64,000 nucleotides of DNA from Antedon mediterranea (lineage: Eukaryota; Echinodermata; Crinoidea; Comatulida; Antedonidae): assembly GCF_964355755.1 (NCBI RefSeq), contig NC_092676.1, forward strand, positions 25,030,288 to 25,094,287, given 5' to 3'. Position 1 is the first letter of the stretch. Each line of letters opens with the position of its first letter. This document shows positions 58,446 through 64,000 of the stretch, piece by piece. The notes beneath the pieces were generated by a model. That model was not told where the DNA came from. It saw only the letters and a program-made list of their open reading frames with translations, and searched no databases. A program made the position numbers and the translations under genes.

Positions 58446-59154
58446 TATTACAAATCTTAAATTAGGCACCTGAAAACAGTAACCCAGCCCAACTTTTCCG
58501 GTCAGCAAATCATAGCAAAATAATAAAACAGTACGAATAGGCCTAAACAAATTTGTTTTATAAACTTAAAAACACACAATCTCACTCAAGAAATCAACAT
58601 GCATTATCTCCTTATTTTCAAAATACGGCTGTCAGAAACGACCAGTCTTCATAAATGTCATTTTGTCAATAGTTTTTGTGACTCTAATAATATTAACGCC
58701 ATGGGTTACTATACGTATTAGAGTAACGGGTTATTATTATAGATTGACTTATAAGGTGGGTTACTATTAGTGGGGTTACTATTAGAGTGTGGGTTTATAA
58801 GTCGCAATAAAAAAACAATTGAGAGTACTTTAAAGAGTGTATATATCGGTGTTCATTGCAATCACGAGATTCGTGGGCGTGTGATACAGGGGTCTTATAA
58901 TAATTCAATAATTGATTTATAAATCCTAATTACATCCGAAGGCCTACCGGTATTTAACTTTGCCAGTTGGGCCTTTGGTCAAACAATTAGGTAGACCATA
59001 GGTCCTCATCCATGGGTAGGTAGACTACACATCTTTCATACGAACATAGAGAAATTATTTCTCCATGATACGGCGGCCAAAGCATTGTGTCATCGGGCGA
59101 GATGTAATTATACATTCTTATAATAAATGTAAGATAGAAAATTCGTCTTCTTCT

Positions 59155-59300
59155 AATTAACTCCCTAACTCCTGGTAATTTACATAGTACAATGCTAATT
59201 GTAACTCCCTAGATTCCTGGTAATTTACATAGTACAATGCTAATTGTAACTCCCTAGATTCCTGGTAATTTACATAGTACATAGGACAATTATAACTTTC
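59155..59300. repeat. Tandem repeat of about 55 bp, three copies
   Basis: The unit contains TAACTCCCTAGATTCCTGGT, AATTTACATAGTACA and ATGCTAATTG; the third copy is diverged. Confidence 0.85.
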
Positions 59301-60879
59301 TAGACTCTTGGTATATGCATTTATTTACATAGTACTGTATATAGGCCTATATAGGCCAATTTTTATAAACTTCGTATAGGAAATTCACCAACATTGTGAT
59401 TTATGTAAATTTGAGGCTTTTTTCTTAAAGATGTATTGTCCCCCTGAAAAATATTTTAAAACAAATATTTGTTGAATATGCCATTTTAATGCCACATAAT
59501 AGTTATTCACGTTGACCAAAATATTAGATCTAAACAAAATTTATTTACCTGAAAAAAACTGTAATTTAAAGCAAAAAAAGGTCAAATTGGCTGCCAGCAG
59601 TCAATGGATTTTTGGTTGAATTTAACCATTCATTATGTTATTTTAGTAGTGTTTTTTCCTACGGAAGTGATTAACTTTATTAAAACTAGAAAATAACTTA
59701 TTCAAAATCTGATTTAATTAATCTTCATTTTTCATGTTTTTTATTTTAGAATAAAGAACTTGTCAAGATTTTAGCCTACAAACCACGAAGTAATTAAGGA
59801 AGACAAAGGGAGGAGGCCTACACCAAACAACCTCACTTTTATGATACAGTACTTTAGGGATATAAATCCAAATGGACGATGAGGAAAAATAAGTTGATAA
59901 TAAGAAACATTAATCAAAATAATTAAACCGAGGAATTTGATTATTAAATTTAGATTCAGAGATGCATTATAATAATAAACACTTTGGTGTGCATCAATGA
60001 CTTACGAAAATCTCAACAAAAAAATCCGTAAAAGCAACAGCTGATATAAACTTGTAGTTTAAAATTTGCAAAACGTTTGACGTTTTTCTGAATTGTATAA
60101 TAATAAAGAAATTGTCAAATGTAGAGTTGGACATTCAACTTATATATGAAGATTTATACAGTATCTTATAGAACGGAAGACTTGAAAAGTATAGTTATCA
60201 AATAAATACAGATGAAAACGACAAAGTACCAATACGTCTTTGGTGTAATTGGTTTTTTTTTTATCAAAACAGTGTTCTCCTGAAGCAGGTGCCACCAAGA
60301 TTTGCCAGACAAAATTGATTCCAACCGGTATAAAACTGTACATAAAACCAACACCAATTAGTGGTAGGTTAGGCCTGTCATTAAAAACATAGACCAAGAG
60401 CAATCGAAGAAATTGGATAGACAAAGTATAATATTATTTGACTTCTTTGTATTTAGTAGATTAGTTATATTATAGTACAGTTTATCAATAATTCGGTATT
60501 TTCTTAATTTTCAGGACTTCATTTCTATATTAGGAGAACACTGGAAAATCACAAAAGGCCATCCTCTCTAATCAAATATCAATAATCAAATAATAAGTTG
60601 AATATTACAATACTTTTTGCAAGTTGATATTTAATTATTGAGAGACAGACATTATTAAAAACTTGAAATTATTGACAAGAACAAAAGCATTTCTTTTTGT
60701 ATATTTTTATTTTCCAAAAAAAACCACTATAACAAAGATTAAAGAAACAAACATACATTTTCACAATTTTAGAAACAAGCAAATTCAACTAAAATCACAA
60801 TTAATGGCAACTAATCAAACCCTTATTATGTGTTTACATTGCAATCTATTCATTAGATAACAAAACATTTAATACTAAC

Positions 60880-60970
60880 GGAATACCGTTTCACCATCGG
60901 AATACCGTTTCACCATCGGAATACCGTTTCACCATCGGAATACCGTTTCAACATCGGAATACTGTTTTCT
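60880..60970. repeat. 19-bp tandem repeat 3' of Kazal gene 2
   Basis: Unit CCATCGGAATACCGTTTCA, about 5 copies. Same family and relative position as the array at 48,745. Confidence 0.88.
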
Positions 60971-61143
60971 GCATTACTGTATTGTGAGTGTATTTTGTAG
61001 TACGTCTGTATTATTTCTTGCCAGTGAGTACAATTATTACAATACTATTGAGGTGCATGGAAATATTGGGGTACATAGTGAGTAATACATATTAAAGATT
61101 AACTGTAAAAGTTCAGAAATCGTTCACTGTGACATCCACTGGT

Positions 61144-63572
61144 TCAAGGTTCCATTGGACCTGTATATACTGTATCAAAAAAAACATAACAATGAATACA
61201 AGAACTTCTCAAATGTGAAACAAGCTCCTTATATGCCTAACCTCGAGGCACTAAAATAAACATGAATGTATTTATTTAAGCTTACCTTCAGTAATAGTTT
61301 CTAAAGTTGCACAAGGTCCAAATGTCTCAATTTCCAGTTCAAAGTTTCTAAGGAGACAGGTATCTCGTTTCAGTTCACATGCTGAAGGGTATGTTACTCC
61401 ATCTGTTCCACAAACTGGATGATCCGGGATTGTAGATCCTGGTTTTAAATTTAGTCTGCGGTTTGGCTTTTTACCTTTTGGTATTCTGCCTTCTTGTCTA
61501 CCGCCTTCTCGTCTACCGCCTTCTGATATTCCTCTTCCTGGTCTATCGTGCCCTTGACTACCACCTTCTCGTCTACCGGCTCCTGGTTTATTTGGTCTTG
61601 GGTTTCCCCGGTTGCCACCAACGGAAAATGGACATTTTACACAATACTGTTCTGGATCACCTAAGGAAAAAAAAATGCAATGCTAGTTATATATTATATA
61701 TGTTACAATATATGGTATAGCAGAGGATGCTTGAATCAAAAGAAGTTATCATGAAGCCATAGAAGAGGTTCAAATTCCAAAAGTCCAAAACAATTTATTA
61801 TCCACTATAAAGAAAGAACGCATATACAATTTTAAAAAATAATAATAATATAAAAATGAATACCTTGATCTTCAGTACATTCTCCCCTCTTTGCAATAGT
61901 TAAGAATATATCTACACATTTTGCTCTTTTGAAATCACATCGGCTGTATGTAACATTGTTACTGCCACAGATTACTACATCTGCTACAGTACGAGTTTCA
62001 CATTCGTCATGCCGCATCTCACAAAGCTCTCGCCTTACTTCCCGATCTGTACAACAAAAAATAATACTTATATTTTGGTATTCATTCAAAATAAGCATAG
62101 AAAAATAAAAAATGTATATATATAAATCCAAAGGCAAATTACTGAAAAAATGACAATGCTGTGGGTATCAGTGGCTGAATCTAAATGGATACAAAAAAAT
62201 GCGAAAAGCTAAATCAAAACGATAAAGTAAACAGCCAGAAAAACACTATTCCTTCATCGGTGCAAGACTGATTCGGTGTACACATCTAGCTCATGTGCAC
62301 TTTAAAGACTTTCGAGACGAGTAGGAGGTAACACTGGTTTACTAGTACACACACACATATCCACCGTCACTCACAGCCACTGATCATAACTGGGCCCTCC
62401 GGGAGAACAGTCTTTAACTGAAGAGCCTACTCAGTATAAAGACAAAATAATAAATAAATAATACCTTGGTACAATATTTCTTCTCCACAATCACCGGGGT
62501 GTTCAACTGCAAGTTCTTCATCTTCAGTTTCACATTTGGCAGACAATAATTCGCAAAATGTTGTGTATGTCACACCATCTGTTCCACATACAGCGTTATC
62601 GAATTTGTCTTCACAGCTTTCACTCTTGTTACATACTACATCTATGTCTAATCCTGCTAAATCTACAATGTAAACATATCTTTATTACATTATTGCTTGC
62701 TTTAGCGCTAAGGAAATATATTCCATCAAACAAAATATCATTCCCAAGGGGATGTCAAATCTTAAATTTACCCTCTAAGCATTAATTACAGACAATTCTA
62801 AAGTAGAAAAGTATAAGTAAGATGTATATTTCTTTTACACGGATTTATTTTTTAATTTTTTACCTTTTTATTTTTATATTTCAACATAACAATTTAAAAT
62901 GAAAATTAGGTACAAGTTGCAATAATTTGGCATCATAGCCATGTGTTTTACACACAGAAGAAAATACAATTTTAAGTCATATTTATGAACTTTTAAGAAA
63001 TCCTAAACGTTTTCAACTCCACATAAGATAAAAAAGATATTAAAACGTTATAAAACCAAACAAAGACGTTTTTATAATAAAATAATAATAAAACGTGACA
63101 ATAAAACGTTTTTAAACGTTTTCAAAACTTCACAAATACACGTTTTTGAAACTTTATATTGAAACGTTTTATTACCAACGTTTGTTTAACGTTATCTAAT
63201 CGTAACAATATTACGTTATCAAAACGTTTTTAAAACCAAACAAATACGTTTTTATAACATTTTTTCCAACGTAACATTGGGGCACTTTTACCCCCGAAAT
63301 TGACACTAGTACTTTGGCATTTTTAAACATACCTGGGCGTCCATGTGGTCTTGGACCACGTGATGGCCCGCGTCCACCGCCAGGAGATGGCCTAGCACAA
63401 TCTTCAGTGCCACATGCACAAGGATAGTCAACCTCTACAGTCGAGTCATCTCCATAACATCTCACTTTCAGTAATTCACAGAGATTTGAATATGTGTTTC
63501 CATCTGTGCCACAAACTTCTCTTTCGGATGTTGGACATGATTTGTCCTCTGGTATCCTGTCGCAATCCAGTT
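61144..63572 (-). CDS. Secreted Kazal-domain protein, duplicate of gene 1 (gene 2, 5' end outside window)
   Basis: Exons: 63572-63333 (Kazal 1, then GPSRGPRPHGRP), 62662-62465 (Kazal 2), 62046-61864 (Kazal 3), 61660-61286 (Kazal 4 with insert), 61160-61144 (GPMEP and stop). All junctions are phase 1, and exon order and boundaries mirror gene 1. The signal peptide exon is expected to the right of 63,572, probably beyond 64,000. There is no counterpart of gene 1's separate RGPHG-repeat exon. In Kazal 4 the insert between Cys2 and Cys3 is 73 residues, rich in GRREGG motifs and without the His block. Kazal 2 is extended by EEILYQ at its exon end. Confidence 0.88.
63035..63110. repeat. ~80-bp direct repeat, second copy at 63,757-63,840
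   Basis: Both copies read AGATATTAAAACGTTATAAA, ACCAAACAAAGACGTTTTTA and TAATAAAATAATAATAAAA almost without change. They lie on either side of the Kazal 1 exon of gene 2. Other AACGTTTT-rich pieces fill 63,110-63,260. Confidence 0.85.
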
Positions 63573-64000
63573 CTAAAATGTCAAAATAATGTCCCAATGA
63601 AATCAACGTCGTGTTCCTTAGATATCAATTCCAATTTATTTCCACAATATAACATACAATGAAAAAATAATGATAAACTAGTTTGTTAATAAATAAAATT
63701 GCATATAAATACAATGAAAAATATCACAGTCATGGGTACATACAAATTAACGTTTTTAAACAAGATATTAAAACGTTATAAAACCAAACAAAGACGTTTT
63801 TATAATAAAATAATAATAAAATGTGATAATAAAACGTTTTTGAAACTTTATATTGAAACGTTTTATTACCAAATAAATGTTTTCACGCTGCTGCTCTAGC
63901 CAGCTACGTCCCATGAGGACTACTCATTCAGAAGCTAAAGCAAGCAGCAGTTATTATCTAAGGCCGACAGTTTTGCGACTTTGTAAACTCGACTAGAATT

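Larger units (their letters stand above)
56571..61143. other. Intergenic region with repeats only
   Basis: Apart from the repeats listed separately (57,450; 57,835; 58,328; 59,155; 59,425; 60,880) no coding or RNA gene was recognised. It is the 3' flank of Kazal gene 2. Confidence 0.5.
49060..63572 (-). repeat. Segmental tandem duplication carrying the two Kazal genes (about 11-12 kb)
   Basis: Corresponding exons lie 10.9-12.1 kb apart (last exon 49060 versus 61144; Kazal 1 end 52517 versus 63572). The 3' flanks are also related: both contain TTTACATTGCAAT followed by TTAGATAACAAAA and then a 19-bp tandem repeat. Confidence 0.8.

Overview
The window is nuclear DNA from an invertebrate deuterostome, most likely an echinoderm. 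It is AT-rich, has GT-AG introns, and is full of the TAGGCCTA-type motifs and short inverted-repeat elements common in echinoderm and hemichordate genomes. The species cannot be named from sequence alone. There is no bacterial-style gene organisation.

Layout. (1) 1-27.3 kb, minus strand: twelve phase-consistent exons from 27,245 down to 7,692 encode the N-terminal and middle part of SMCR8, the DENN/longin partner of C9orf72. The conserved C-terminal DENN part was not found. Two exons at 0.02-3.2 kb look like a separate fibronectin type III fragment. The long introns hold MITEs, two TTAA-flanked elements (1.1 and 1.6 kb) and several tandem repeats. (2) 27.3-46 kb: no gene until three intronless immunoglobulin-superfamily type I membrane receptors: 34,449-35,603 (minus, two Ig domains, YxxL/YxxM tail), 40,806-41,813 (plus, one V-like domain, ITIM-like SEYTTL) and 43,991-44,992 (plus, one V-like domain, LTYAQL ITIM plus TNYAVI ITSM). 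Each has tandem repeats in its 3' flank. (3) 46.5-47.8 kb: five tandem intron-containing tRNA-Arg(UCU) genes, each in a ~283-bp unit that also carries half of a MITE. (4) 49-64 kb, minus strand: two tandemly duplicated secreted Kazal-type inhibitor genes. The first is complete (54.5-49.06 kb); the second runs off the right side of the window. Their fourth Kazal domain has a Gly/His-rich repeat block inserted between Cys2 and Cys3, in the reactive-site loop.

How the genes may work together. SMCR8 is a conserved cytoplasmic autophagy and GTPase-regulating factor with no evident link to its neighbours. The three Ig genes look like a small family of phosphotyrosine-signalling surface receptors, one with a possible activating or adaptor tail and two with inhibitory tails. 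This resembles the paired-receptor logic of vertebrate immunity but in intronless form, and is the most interesting feature of the window. The Kazal genes encode secreted, presumably extracellular proteins whose reactive loops are diverging quickly between copies. Functions are inferred from motifs only; no homology search was run.
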